NCBI GenBank assembly: GCA_028293325.1
Contig: JAQGPA010000110.1
Location: 1-34,278, forward strand
Source: Pedosphaera sp.
GTDB taxonomy: Bacteria; Verrucomicrobiota; Verrucomicrobiia; Limisphaerales; Pedosphaeraceae
DNA length: 34,278 bases
Reading direction: 5' to 3'
The position numbers and the translations under genes were made by a program. The notes below the pieces were generated by a model, which was not told the origin of the DNA, made no database searches, and worked only from the letters and a program-made list of their open reading frames with translations. This document shows, one piece after another, positions 7,623 to 15,591 of this stretch. How positions within the stretch are numbered: position 1 is the first letter of the stretch; every line of letters begins with the position of its first letter.

Positions 7623-7988
7623 TTAAAATTGCAGGCCCGCTTCGCGCGCCGCGTCCGCGAGCGCCTTCACTTTGCCATGATAACGCGCCGTCCCACGGTC
7701 AAACACCACGTGTTTGATCCCCTTGACCTTGGCCGCTTCCGCCGCCAGTGTCCCGATGGTCTTCGCCGAGGTCACGTTTGCCGCCATCTTCTCCCGATTG
7801 GGAGTGGCCTTGCTCAGTGTCGAGGCCGCCGCCAGCGTTACGCCTGCGGCATCATCGACAAATTGCACGTGGATGTTCTGGTTGCTGAAGCACACGCTCA
7901 TGCGGGGGCGTTCTTTGGTGCCAATGACTTTCTTACGAATGCGCCAGTGACGAAGTTGTGCCAGCTTTTGCTTTTTTTGAGTTCTCAT
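7623..7988 (-). CDS. rplR: 50S ribosomal protein L18
   Basis: L18 binds 5S rRNA and joins it to the central protuberance. The 121 residues begin MRTQKKQKLAQLRHWRIRKKVIGTKERPRMSVCFSNQNIHVQFVDD and end with FDRGTARYHGKVKALADAAREAGLQF, both conserved. It lies between rplF and rpsE as in spc operons. A stable 8-bp hairpin sits a few bases before its start codon. Confidence 0.97.
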   Translation of the reverse strand: MRTQKKQKLAQLRHWRIRKKVIGTKERPRMSVCFSNQNIHVQFVDDAAGVTLAAASTLSKATPNREKMAANVTSAKTIGTLAAEAAKVKGIKHVVFDRGTARYHGKVKALADAAREAGLQF

Positions 7989-7996
7989 GGTTTGCC

Positions 7997-8017
7997 GGTC
8001 ACGGATTGGCCGTAACC
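7997..8017 (-). promoter_or_regulatory. Hairpin just upstream of the rplR start codon
   Basis: On the minus strand GGTTACGG-CCAAT-CCGTGACC forms an 8-bp stem with one G-U pair. It ends 8 nt before the rplR ATG and starts 9 nt after the rplF stop. No T-run follows, so it is not a terminator. It covers the region where a ribosome would land, so it could tune L18 translation. The structure is visible; the function is inferred. Confidence 0.4.
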
Positions 8018-8026
8018 TGTATTATA

Positions 8027-8563
8027 TTATTGGACGGTCTTGCCTTCCTTACGGATGACCTTCTCATCCGCGTAACGCACACCCTTGCCCTTGTAAGGCT
8101 CCGGCGGATAAAAACTGCGAATCTCGGCGGCCACTTTGCCGACCACTTGTTTGTCCGGCCCTTCAATCGTGACCTTGGTGTTTTCTTCCACTGTCACCTT
8201 GATCTGGTCAGGAATCGAATAAAGCAACGGATGTGAATAACCGAGGCTCAGGTTCACCACTTTCCCCTGCACCGCGGCTTTGAAACCGACGCCCTGGATG
8301 CCGAGCTTTTTCACAAATCCTTCGCTGACGCCCTTGACCATGTTGTTCACAAGCGCGCGGCTCAGGCCGTGCATCGCCCGTGCTTCCGCGTCGTCGCCGT
8401 CGCGGCTCACCACGATCTTGTCGCCGTCCACTTTAAGACTCGTGCGGCGGTTCAATTCCATGTCGAGCTTGCCCTTGGGCCCCTCGACTGAAACTTTACG
8501 GCCGCTCACATTCACCTTTACTTTGGCCGGAATGAGAATCGGTTGCTTTCCTATGCGTGACAT
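8027..8563 (-). CDS. rplF: 50S ribosomal protein L6
   Basis: L6 lies near the sarcin-ricin loop and factor-binding site. The 178 residues start MSRIGKQPILIPAKVKVNVSGRKVSVEGPKGKL and end with the L6 signature PEPYKGKGVRYADEKVIRKEGKTVQ. The two repeated alpha/beta domains span roughly residues 1-80 and 81-178. It lies 38 nt before rplR and 18 nt after rpsH. There is no clear Shine-Dalgarno. Confidence 0.97.
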   Translation of the reverse strand: MSRIGKQPILIPAKVKVNVSGRKVSVEGPKGKLDMELNRRTSLKVDGDKIVVSRDGDDAEARAMHGLSRALVNNMVKGVSEGFVKKLGIQGVGFKAAVQGKVVNLSLGYSHPLLYSIPDQIKVTVEENTKVTIEGPDKQVVGKVAAEIRSFYPPEPYKGKGVRYADEKVIRKEGKTVQ

Positions 8564-8581
8564 AACGTTGCTTGTAAATGA

Positions 8582-8968
8582 TTACCAGACGTAACAAATA
8601 AGTTCGCCGCCAAGATTGCTCTTGCGCGCTTGTGTGCCGGTCATCACCCCTTGCGAGGTCGAAACGACCGAAATTCCCAGACCGCCGCGCACCCGCGGAA
8701 TGTCCAGCGCCCCGACATATCGGCGCAACCCTGGGCTGCTCACCCGGCGCAGGCCTTCAATGACGCTCTTCTTCCCTTCATACTTGAGCTTCAGCGTGAT
8801 CTTCTTGGCGGGCTTGCTTTCCACCGCCACCTCCGCCACATAGCCTTCCTTCTTGAGAATATGCGCGATGCTCTCCTTCATTTTGGAGTGCGGCATTTCC
8901 ACCACCGGCAACTGCACGCGGCTGGCGTTGCGGATGCGGGTCAACATGTCAGAAATCGTGTCAGTCAT
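8582..8968 (-). CDS. rpsH: 30S ribosomal protein S8
   Basis: S8 binds the central domain of 16S rRNA and is the spc operon repressor in E. coli. The 128 residues begin MTDTISDMLTRIRNASRVQLPVVEMPHSKMKESIAHILKKEGY. The C-terminal signature GLGISVVSTSQGVMTGTQARKSNLGGELICYVW is intact, with the conserved STSxGVMT loop. It follows rpsN by 4 nt. No sequence resembling the E. coli S8 target was identified before rplE. Confidence 0.97.
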   Translation of the reverse strand: MTDTISDMLTRIRNASRVQLPVVEMPHSKMKESIAHILKKEGYVAEVAVESKPAKKITLKLKYEGKKSVIEGLRRVSSPGLRRYVGALDIPRVRGGLGISVVSTSQGVMTGTQARKSNLGGELICYVW

Positions 8969-8972
8969 AAAT

Positions 8973-9242
8973 TTACCAGCTCGCTTTCGTGATTCCGGGA
9001 ATCAATCCGTTCAGGGCCCCTTCACGGAAGGTCAGACGGGAACAGGCGAACTTGCGCATGTAACCGTGGCGGCGGCCGCTCATCGAGCAGCGATTCACCA
9101 CGCGCGTCGGGCTGGCGTTGCGCGGCAGCTTCGCCAATCCGGCGTAATCGCCCTTGGCCTTCAACTCCGCCCGCAAGGCGGCGTACTTCTTGACGGTCTC
9201 CGACTTCTTCTTATTGCGCTCCAACCATGATTTCTTCGCCAT
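8973..9242 (-). CDS. rpsN: 30S ribosomal protein S14, zinc-independent form
   Basis: S14 sits in the 30S head. The 89-residue length and lack of CxxC pairs mark the long zinc-free (C-) form, not the ~61-residue zinc ribbon form. The C-terminal half shows LPRNASPTRVVNRCSMSGRRHGYMRKFACSRLTFREGALNGLIPGITKASW, the family signature. The ATG follows a good AGGAAG Shine-Dalgarno about 7 nt upstream. It lies 3 nt after rplE. Confidence 0.97.
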   Translation of the reverse strand: MAKKSWLERNKKKSETVKKYAALRAELKAKGDYAGLAKLPRNASPTRVVNRCSMSGRRHGYMRKFACSRLTFREGALNGLIPGITKASW

Positions 9243-9245
9243 AAA

Positions 9246-9794
9246 TTATCTTCCTTTTTCTGCAAACGGCATGCCCATCAGTTTCAGCAAATCCATTGCT
9301 TCGGCATCCGTCGGCGCGCTGGTCACGATGGTGATGTCCATCCCCTGCGTCCGTTTAATTTTATCCATTTCAATTTCCGGAAAAATCGTCTGGTCGGAAA
9401 TGCCCAGCGAGTAATTCCCGCGACCGTCAAAAGAACGCGTCGAAATTCCGCGAAAATCACGGATGCGCGGCAGCGCGGCGGCCACCAGGCGGTCGAAAAA
9501 TTCATACATCACTTCGCGCCGCAGCGTCACGCGGCAGCCAATCGGCTGGTTTTCGCGCAGCTTGAAATTCGCGATGCTCTTGCGCGACTTGCTGATGACC
9601 GGCTTGCGCCCGGTGATGATCGCCATGTCCTTGACCGCGTCATCCACTGCGCCCTTTTCCAGGGACGCGCTCACCCCCATGTTGACCACGATCTTCTCCA
9701 TCCGTGGCACCTGGTGAACGTTCTTGTACTGCCGCTTCTCCATCAGTGCGGGCTGTACTTCTTTGACAAATTTTTCGTAAAGTCTTGGTTTCAT
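9246..9794 (-). CDS. rplE: 50S ribosomal protein L5
   Basis: L5 binds 5S rRNA and contacts P-site tRNA. The 182 residues include [59 protein letters not shown] and the C-terminal [27 protein letters not shown], both typical. It lies between rplX (52 nt upstream) and rpsN. A GGA about 12 nt before the ATG is a weak ribosome binding site. Confidence 0.97.
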   Translation of the reverse strand: MKPRLYEKFVKEVQPALMEKRQYKNVHQVPRMEKIVVNMGVSASLEKGAVDDAVKDMAIITGRKPVISKSRKSIANFKLRENQPIGCRVTLRREVMYEFFDRLVAAALPRIRDFRGISTRSFDGRGNYSLGISDQTIFPEIEMDKIKRTQGMDITIVTSAPTDAEAMDLLKLMGMPFAEKGR

Positions 9795-9846
9795 TTCGCT
9801 GTTTTCCGGATGTTGCCGGAGCGTGTTCTATTGTTGGTTGTTATCG

Positions 9847-10122
9847 TCAGGCTGTCGCTGCCGCCGGATTGCGCTTCGTCGCGCGGGCGTCAAATTTATC
9901 CACCGTCATCACGTTGGACATGTGAATCGTCCCTTCGCGCTCCAGGATGGAACCTTGCGGGCTCTGTTGGCTCTTGCGCATATGCTTCTTGATCATCCGC
10001 ACGCCTTCCACAATCACCCGCTGCTTCTTGGACTCCACGGCGATGATCTTGCCGCGCTTGCCTTTTTCGGCGCCGGCGATCACCACCACTTCGTCCCCTT
10101 TTTTAACGTGAAATTTTATCAT
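9847..10122 (-). CDS. rplX: 50S ribosomal protein L24
   Basis: L24 initiates large-subunit assembly and lies near the tunnel exit. The 91 residues carry an N-terminal KOW motif (KKGDEVVVIAGAEKGKRGKIIAVESKKQRVIVEGVRMIKKHMRKSQQSPQGSILEREGTIHMSNV). The product is shorter than the E. coli protein (104 residues) and ends in an Ala/Thr-rich tail. It is 4 nt after rplN and 52 nt before rplE. Confidence 0.97.
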   Translation of the reverse strand: MIKFHVKKGDEVVVIAGAEKGKRGKIIAVESKKQRVIVEGVRMIKKHMRKSQQSPQGSILEREGTIHMSNVMTVDKFDARATKRNPAAATA

Positions 10123-10126
10123 AACT

Positions 10127-10492
10127 TCAAATCACTTCCGGCGCGAGCGAGACAATCTTCATGAATTTCTTCTCGCGCAATTCACGCGCCACTGGCCCGA
10201 AAATTCGGGTGCCGCGCGGATTATGTTCCTTGTCGATGATCACAATCGCATTGCTGTCAAACCGCAGATACGAGCCGTCGGCGCGGCGAATCGGCTGGCG
10301 CGTCCGCACCACCACCGCGTCCACCACATCGCCCTTTTTCACAGTCCCGTCCGGAGCCGCTTCCTTGATATGCGCCTTGATCACATCGCCAATGATGGCG
10401 TAACGCTTGTTGCGGCCAATCACGCCGATGGCTGCTGCGCGTTTCGCGCCGCTGTTGTCGGCTACATCTAAAATGGAACGTACCTGTAACAT
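10127..10492 (-). CDS. rplN: 50S ribosomal protein L14
   Basis: L14 forms intersubunit bridges and contacts L19. The 121 residues include [26 protein letters not shown] and the signature [60 protein letters not shown]. The ATG is preceded by an AGGA about 6 nt upstream, a clear Shine-Dalgarno. The gene lies 15 nt after rpsQ. Confidence 0.97.
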   Translation of the reverse strand: MLQVRSILDVADNSGAKRAAAIGVIGRNKRYAIIGDVIKAHIKEAAPDGTVKKGDVVDAVVVRTRQPIRRADGSYLRFDSNAIVIIDKEHNPRGTRIFGPVARELREKKFMKIVSLAPEVI

Positions 10493-10507
10493 AAAATATC
10501 CTAAAAA

Positions 10508-10810
10508 CTAGGCCGCCACCGGGCCGAGATCGGTATTCCGTTCGACGATTTCCACCAAACGCCAGTTCTTCGTCTTGGACAACGGGCGCGTTTCCTGGAT
10601 GCGCACGCGATCGCCCACCTTGGCCTCGCTCTTTTCGTCATGCGCGTAAAATTTGCTGTACCCGGTCACCACCTTCTTATAGCGGGGATGCGGGAACCGG
10701 CGCTCGACGCGCACAATGATGGTTTTTGTCATCTTGTTGGAAATGACTTCGCCCACGCGCTCTTTGCGTTGACCGCGGTCCGTATTAACTTCGTTCGTTG
10801 TTTCAGCCAT
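10508..10810 (-). CDS. rpsQ: 30S ribosomal protein S17
   Basis: S17 is a primary 16S rRNA binder in the 30S body. The 100 residues contain the OB-fold core [77 protein letters not shown]. The first 15 residues and the last 7 extend beyond the usual 84-residue form. It sits between rpmC and rplN in canonical order. There is no obvious Shine-Dalgarno. Confidence 0.97.
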   Translation of the reverse strand: MAETTNEVNTDRGQRKERVGEVISNKMTKTIIVRVERRFPHPRYKKVVTGYSKFYAHDEKSEAKVGDRVRIQETRPLSKTKNWRLVEIVERNTDLGPVAA

Positions 10811-10820
10811 ACAAAATCAA

Positions 10821-11024
10821 TTATGTCGCTTTGTTGCGTAACTGTGAAATCCGGGTTTCAACGCGCGCGATGTCCTTGCGCAGCAGCCGCAAACGGGCCG
10901 GCTTTTCGAGCTGGCTGCTCGCCTGCTGCAGTCGCAGGTTGAATATCTCATGGCGCAAATCGCGGCTCAGCGCCGACAATTCAACCAGCGTTGCATCTTT
11001 AAGTTTTGGATCGGACATTTTCAT
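10821..11024 (-). CDS. rpmC: 50S ribosomal protein L29
   Basis: L29 is a two-helix protein at the tunnel exit and part of the docking site for SRP and trigger factor. The 67 residues (MKMSDPKLKDATLVELSALSRDLRHEIFNLRLQQASSQLEKPARLRLLRKDIARVETRISQLRNK) match the family. There are two ATGs two codons apart. The first, at 11024, has TAGG 7 nt upstream and is preferred. It lies 8 nt after rplP. Confidence 0.96.
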   Translation of the reverse strand: MKMSDPKLKDATLVELSALSRDLRHEIFNLRLQQASSQLEKPARLRLLRKDIARVETRISQLRNKAT

Positions 11025-11032
11025 AACGTTGC

Positions 11033-11452
11033 CTACCCGAGCTTGTGCCGGGAAATAAATTTGGTTTTAATCGGCAGCTTCGTCGCCGCCAGACGTAGCG
11101 ATTCCCGGGCCACGGCCTCGGTCACGCCATCCACTTCAATCAACACATTCGCCGGGCGAATGACCGCCACCCAGGACTCCAATGGCCCCTTGCCCTTGCC
11201 CATTCGCGTTTCCAGTGGCTTCTTCGTATAAGACTTGTCCGGAAAAACCCGAATCCAAACCTTGCCCCGGCGCTTCATGTACCGGGTCACGGCCACGCGG
11301 GCGGCTTCAATCTGCTTCGTGTCCAACCAGCACCGTTCCAGGGACTGCAATCCATACTCGCCAAACGCAACGCTCATCCCGCGCGAGGCTATCCCCGTAC
11401 GGCTGCCGCGGTGCATCTTGCGGTACTTCACTCTTGCAGGCATCATTGGCAT
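11033..11452 (-). CDS. rplP: 50S ribosomal protein L16
   Basis: L16 contacts the A-site tRNA elbow and is needed late in 50S assembly. The 139 residues contain [100 protein letters not shown], the full L16 signature. The start is ATG at 11452, with an AAGGA motif about 7 nt upstream, one of the best ribosome binding sites in the cluster. It lies 21 nt after rpsC. Confidence 0.97.
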   Translation of the reverse strand: MPMMPARVKYRKMHRGSRTGIASRGMSVAFGEYGLQSLERCWLDTKQIEAARVAVTRYMKRRGKVWIRVFPDKSYTKKPLETRMGKGKGPLESWVAVIRPANVLIEVDGVTEAVARESLRLAATKLPIKTKFISRHKLG

Positions 11453-11473
11453 AACAAAATCCTTATAATCTGA

Positions 11474-12145
11474 TTAAGCGGGAGAGGTTTCCACGGCGCC
11501 AGCCGCCGGAATCTTCGCTATCTTGGTTTCACCTTTGCAAATCCAGCACTTGACCCCCAGCTTGCCATAAACCGTCAACGCTTCGGCAAAGCCATAGTCG
11601 ATGTCCGCGCGCAACGTGTGCAGCGGCACCCGGCCCCAGTGATATTGTTCGACTCGGGCCAGCTCCGCGCCACCCAATCGCCCGGCACAACGGAGCTTGA
11701 TTCCTTCTGCTCCAAAATCCTTCGTGGTCTGCAAGGCTTTCTTCATCGCCCGGCGGAACGATACCCGGCGCTCCAATTGCAGCGCGATATTCTCCGCGAC
11801 CAATTGGGCATCGAGTTCCGGAGTTTTAATCTCCATGATGTCCACGTAAATTTCCTTGCCGGTCATCTTGCTCAACTCTTCCTTGATCTTGTCGATCTCG
11901 GCCCCTTTGCGGCCAATGACCACGCCGGGTCGCGCCGTCAGGATCGTGATGCGGCAACGCGTCGCTGCCCGCTCGATCAAAATCCGGGGCACCGAGGCCG
12001 TCTCCAGCTTTTTCTTGAGCAGGTCGCGGATCTTCCGGTCTTCGGTCAACAGCTTGCCAAAGTCCTTCTTGCCCGCATACCACTTCGAACGCCAGTCTTT
12101 GTTGACGGCAATACGAAATCCGATTGGATTAGTCTTTTGACCCAT
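11474..12145 (-). CDS. rpsC: 30S ribosomal protein S3
   Basis: S3 lies at the mRNA entry tunnel and contributes to the ribosomal helicase activity. The 223 residues contain the N-terminal [33 protein letters not shown] and a KH domain with [25 protein letters not shown] (about residues 76-100). The C-terminal domain has [45 protein letters not shown]. It lies between rplV and rplP. There is no Shine-Dalgarno before the ATG. Confidence 0.97.
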   Translation of the reverse strand: MGQKTNPIGFRIAVNKDWRSKWYAGKKDFGKLLTEDRKIRDLLKKKLETASVPRILIERAATRCRITILTARPGVVIGRKGAEIDKIKEELSKMTGKEIYVDIMEIKTPELDAQLVAENIALQLERRVSFRRAMKKALQTTKDFGAEGIKLRCAGRLGGAELARVEQYHWGRVPLHTLRADIDYGFAEALTVYGKLGVKCWICKGETKIAKIPAAGAVETSPA

Positions 12146-12150
12146 AACAA

Positions 12151-12504
12151 TTATTCGTCTGACAAAACTATTTTAATGTGGCAGGTGCGCTTCAGGATCG
12201 GTCCGGCGGAACCGCGCGCCTTTGGCGTGAACCGCTTGAGCGTCGTCGCCGTGCCGGCCACCGCGGACTTGATCCACAGTTTCCCCGTGTTCAGATTCTT
12301 ATATTCTTCCTTATGCAGCTTCAGGTCCTCCGCATTGGCAATGGCCGAATGCAGCGTCTTGGCCACAGCCCGGGCTGACTTGCGCGGCACCACCGCGAGC
12401 ACCGCCTCGGCTTGCGCCGCGGGTAACCCCTGGATCTGCCGCACCATCTCGCGCATCTTCTGCGCGGACATGCCGATATTGCGTGTAATGGCTTGAACTT
12501 GCAT
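12151..12504 (-). CDS. rplV: 50S ribosomal protein L22
   Basis: L22 spans the exit tunnel wall with a long beta-hairpin and is a known site of macrolide resistance changes. The 117 residues start [59 protein letters not shown] and contain the hairpin region [26 protein letters not shown] at the C-terminus. It lies 4 nt after rpsS and 5 nt before rpsC. No Shine-Dalgarno is visible. Confidence 0.97.
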   Translation of the reverse strand: MQVQAITRNIGMSAQKMREMVRQIQGLPAAQAEAVLAVVPRKSARAVAKTLHSAIANAEDLKLHKEEYKNLNTGKLWIKSAVAGTATTLKRFTPKARGSAGPILKRTCHIKIVLSDE

Positions 12505-12508
12505 AAAA

Positions 12509-12790
12509 TTACTTGGCTTCCGCTTTGGCGGTGTGAGCGCCGTGTTTCTTGAACGTACGGGTCAGCGAAAATTCGCCGAGCCGGTGGCCCACCATGTTTT
12601 CCGTCACGAACACCGGGTTGAACACCTTCCCGTTATGCACGTTGAACGTATGACCCACAAAATCCGGCGTGATCATCGAACGGCGTGACCACGTCTTGAT
12701 CGGCTTCTTCGAGCCCGACGCATTCAGCTTCGCGATCTTTTCCAACAGATGGCCCTCAACAAACGGGCCCTTTTTAATCGAACGTCCCAT
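12509..12790 (-). CDS. rpsS: 30S ribosomal protein S19
   Basis: S19 forms a complex with S13 in the 30S head and takes part in an intersubunit bridge. The 93 residues begin [80 protein letters not shown], a complete match to the family pattern. It follows rplB by 6 nt. The leader is AT-rich with no Shine-Dalgarno. Confidence 0.97.
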   Translation of the reverse strand: MGRSIKKGPFVEGHLLEKIAKLNASGSKKPIKTWSRRSMITPDFVGHTFNVHNGKVFNPVFVTENMVGHRLGEFSLTRTFKKHGAHTAKAEAK

Positions 12791-12796
12791 AAATTA

Positions 12797-13642
12797 TTAT
12801 TTGTGTTTCATCGGCCGACCATCGCGCCGCACCAGAATGAACCGGTTCGACAACTTCCGCTTGTTGCGTGTCTTGTAACCCTTCGTGATGACACCCCAAG
12901 GTGTCACCGGATGACCGCCGCCTGAAGTCTTGCCGGCGCCGCCACCCATCGGATGGTCCACCGGGTTCTTCGCCACGGCGCGGCTCAACGGACGAATGCC
13001 GCGATGCCGGCTGCGTCCCGCTTTGCCCAACACCACGTTTTCATGCTCGGTATTGCCAACCTGGCCAATGGTCGCGTAGCAATTCTCGTTAATCTTGCGA
13101 ATTTCACCGGAAGGCAAACGCACTTGGGCGTAACCCTCGTCGCGGGACATCACTGTCGCCGCTCCGCCCGCCGTGCGCACCATCTGCGCGCCCTTGCCCG
13201 GGATCATTTCAATGTTGTGAATCGACAAACCAACCGGCACCGACCGCAATGGCAGATTGTTGCCGATATCCGGAGCCGCATTCGGGCCGCTCTGCAGCCG
13301 GGTCCCGACTTTCAGGTCCAACGGAGCGATAATATAACGCTTCTCGCCGTCCTTATACAGCAACAACGCCAGGCGGGCTGTGCGGCGGGGATCATATTCA
13401 ATCGCCGTGACCGTGGCTTCGATGCCGTGCTTGTTGCGCTTGAAATCCACATTGCGGATCTTCTGCTTGTGCCCCCGGCCAATGCCGCGGCTGGTGATCC
13501 GTCCGTAACAATTACGGCCGCCGGTCTTCTTGCGCGTGAAAATCAGGCTCTTTTCGGGCTTGGTCTTCGTGATCTCGTCGAACGACGCGACTGTTATATA
13601 TCGCGTTGACGGCGTTAATGGTCTAAAAGCTCTTACTGGCAT
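12797..13642 (-). CDS. rplB: 50S ribosomal protein L2
   Basis: L2 supports subunit association and the peptidyl transferase centre. The 281 residues include the OB-like domain with [26 protein letters not shown] and [14 protein letters not shown], and the C-terminal [31 protein letters not shown]230 in VDH is conserved. The second His of the common HPHGGG motif is Met (M232), a variant known from several phyla. It lies between rplW and rpsS. Confidence 0.97.
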   Translation of the reverse strand: MPVRAFRPLTPSTRYITVASFDEITKTKPEKSLIFTRKKTGGRNCYGRITSRGIGRGHKQKIRNVDFKRNKHGIEATVTAIEYDPRRTARLALLLYKDGEKRYIIAPLDLKVGTRLQSGPNAAPDIGNNLPLRSVPVGLSIHNIEMIPGKGAQMVRTAGGAATVMSRDEGYAQVRLPSGEIRKINENCYATIGQVGNTEHENVVLGKAGRSRHRGIRPLSRAVAKNPVDHPMGGGAGKTSGGGHPVTPWGVITKGYKTRNKRKLSNRFILVRRDGRPMKHK

Positions 13643-13656
13643 ATCATTAAATCAGT

Positions 13657-13938
13657 TTAGGTCAGTGTGATTTTGTCGCCCGCTTTCAAGGTAACGATGG
13701 CCTTCTTCCAGTCCGAGGTCTTGCCGGCCTGAGCGGTCCGTTTGCGACGGGCCTTGCCGCGTACGTTGAGCGTGTTGATCTTGACGACCTTGACCTTGAA
13801 CAATTCCTGAACGGCCTGGCGGATCTGGATCTTGTTCGCGCGGCGGTCGGCCACCACGGTATACTGATTCAGCTTCTCGCTCTGGCGCGTCCCTTTTTCG
13901 GTCAGGCGCACGGTTTTAACTATTTCAAAAGAGTTCAT
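13657..13938 (-). CDS. rplW: 50S ribosomal protein L23
   Basis: L23 is the docking point for trigger factor and SRP at the tunnel exit. The 93 residues include VKTVRLTEKGTRQSEKLNQYTVVADRRANKIQIRQAVQELFKVKVVKINTLNVRGKARRK, with the usual alternation of strands and helices. It lies 14 nt upstream of rplB and 7 nt after rplD. No Shine-Dalgarno is visible before the ATG. Confidence 0.96.
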   Translation of the reverse strand: MNSFEIVKTVRLTEKGTRQSEKLNQYTVVADRRANKIQIRQAVQELFKVKVVKINTLNVRGKARRKRTAQAGKTSDWKKAIVTLKAGDKITLT

Positions 13939-13945
13939 GTCAAAA

Positions 13946-14572
13946 TTAGTCGTTGCTCAAACGCGCTTCAATCGTCTCAAACGCGCTGCGGGTGAATACC
14001 AGCTTGTCGCTGCGCAAAACCTGATAGGTGTTCAGCGAGTCGCTCGTCGCCACATGGACGTTTGGCACGTTGCGCGAGGCCAGCATCAGGTTGCGGTCCA
14101 CTGTCTGGGCCACGATCAACGCCGTGCCGTCCAGCTTCAAGGCCGACATCACACTGATAAATTCTTTCGTCTTCGCCGAGGCGAGCTTCAGGTCATCCAC
14201 CACCACCACATCGCCGGCACTCAAACGTTCGCTGAGCGCTTTGCGCAGCGATAATTGCTTGGTCGAATGCGAAACCTTCTTGCTGAAATCGCGCGGCTTC
14301 GGACCGAACACCACACCACCACCACGCCAGAGCGGCGAACGGAATGAGCCGGCGCGGGCGCGGCCAGTCCCCTTCTGCTTCCACGGCTTCTTGTTGGTGC
14401 CGGCGACTTCGCCGACGTTCTTGGTGCAGGCTGTGCCGCTGCGTTGGCCGGCTCGAAAGGCCACCACGGTGTCATGGACCGCCTGGGTCCCCTTGCCGTT
14501 GGTGATGAGCTGGAATTTTACTTCCAACTCGCCCTGATCTTTGCCTTTGATATCTTGAATCTTAAGTTTCAT
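13946..14572 (-). CDS. rplD: 50S ribosomal protein L4
   Basis: L4 lines the exit tunnel. In E. coli it also represses the S10 operon. The 208 residues hold the extended loop typical of L4 (GTNKKPWKQKGTGRARAGSFRSPLWRGGGVVFGPKPRDFSKKVS, about residues 59-102) and the following globular region. The ATG has an AAGG about 9 nt upstream. It is 9 nt after rplC. No S10-type leader was found before rpsJ, so L4 autogenous control of the E. coli type is not supported. Confidence 0.97.
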   Translation of the reverse strand: MKLKIQDIKGKDQGELEVKFQLITNGKGTQAVHDTVVAFRAGQRSGTACTKNVGEVAGTNKKPWKQKGTGRARAGSFRSPLWRGGGVVFGPKPRDFSKKVSHSTKQLSLRKALSERLSAGDVVVVDDLKLASAKTKEFISVMSALKLDGTALIVAQTVDRNLMLASRNVPNVHVATSDSLNTYQVLRSDKLVFTRSAFETIEARLSND

Positions 14573-14581
14573 TCGCGTGCC

Positions 14582-15250
14582 TTATTTCTTCTTGGCTTCT
14601 TTCACTTCTTTGGCCGCCCCTTTGGGATGTTTTTTGGACTCGCGAATTACCACGTAGTCACCCTTGGCCCCGGGAATGGCGCCATGGATCAACAATAAAT
14701 TCTCACTCTCCCGCACCTGCACAATTTGCAAACTCTGGATCGTGCGCCGCACCTGCCCCATGTGACCGGGCATCCGCATTCCGCGCATGACCGTGCCGGG
14801 AAACAAGCGCTGGCCAATGGCGCCACCGCGACGACGCCAACCCTTTGCTCCGTGGGACGCATCACCGCCGCGGAAGTTATGCCGCTTCATGACACCTTCA
14901 AATCCACGACCCTTGGTTACGCCAATCGCGTCGATATAATCACCGACGGCAAAAATACCCGCTCCAATAATGTCGCCGGGCTTGACGGACAGCGTGAAGT
15001 CGCGGAATTCGCGAATGCGTTTCACCGCCGCGCCGTTTTGCTTCTTGATGTGGCCCAGCAAAGGTTTGGTCACCCGCTGATCTTTTTGGTCATCAAAGCC
15101 GAGTTGCACGGCGTTGTAACCGTCGCTCTCCTGCGTCTTGCATTGCAGGACACGGTTTGGCCCCACGAGCACAACGGTGACCGAGCGCGCCGCGCCCTTG
15201 TCATCATAAACGCGCGTCTGTCCTAATTTTTTTCCAAGTAAGCCGAGCAT
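14582..15250 (-). CDS. rplC: 50S ribosomal protein L3
   Basis: L3 nucleates 50S assembly and extends toward the peptidyl transferase centre. The 222 residues start MLGLLGKKLGQTRVYDDKG and include GVTKGRGFEGVMKRHNFRGGDASHGAKGWRRRGGAIGQRLFPGTVMRGMRMPGHMGQVRRTIQSLQIV, the signature region. A lysine-rich tail (KHPKGAAKEVKEAKKK) is appended at the C-terminus. It lies 4 nt after rpsJ. Confidence 0.97.
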   Translation of the reverse strand: MLGLLGKKLGQTRVYDDKGAARSVTVVLVGPNRVLQCKTQESDGYNAVQLGFDDQKDQRVTKPLLGHIKKQNGAAVKRIREFRDFTLSVKPGDIIGAGIFAVGDYIDAIGVTKGRGFEGVMKRHNFRGGDASHGAKGWRRRGGAIGQRLFPGTVMRGMRMPGHMGQVRRTIQSLQIVQVRESENLLLIHGAIPGAKGDYVVIRESKKHPKGAAKEVKEAKKK

Positions 15251-15254
15251 AAAA

Positions 15255-15563
15255 TCAAATCTTGATGGTGATGTCCACGCCAGCGGGAAGATTGAGCTTC
15301 TTCAGCTCATCCACAGTTTTCGCTGTGGGCTCGATGATGTCGAGCAACCTCTTATGGGTGCGTTGTTCGAAGGTTTCCTGGGACTTCTTGTCGGAATGCG
15401 GTGAGCGCAGAACCGTAAAACGTTCCACGCGGGTCGGCAATGGAATGGGCCCCGCCACACGGGCGCCGGTGCGCTTGACCGTGTCGGCGATGTCGCGGGC
15501 AGACTGATCGATGACCCGATGGTCAAATGCTTTCAAGCGAATACGTATGCGTTGTCCAGCCAT
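15255..15563 (-). CDS. rpsJ: 30S ribosomal protein S10 / NusE
   Basis: S10 is a 30S head protein that also binds NusB and NusG during antitermination and transcription-translation coupling. The 102 residues from [76 protein letters not shown] match the family in full. The frame is open far upstream into fusA, but the ATG at 15563 is the conserved start. It follows fusA by 28 nt, with no promoter or leader between, so the S10 section reads on from fusA. Confidence 0.97.
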   Translation of the reverse strand: MAGQRIRIRLKAFDHRVIDQSARDIADTVKRTGARVAGPIPLPTRVERFTVLRSPHSDKKSQETFEQRTHKRLLDIIEPTAKTVDELKKLNLPAGVDITIKI

Positions 15564-15591
15564 AAAAAGAACAATTTTATAGTTACTAAGT

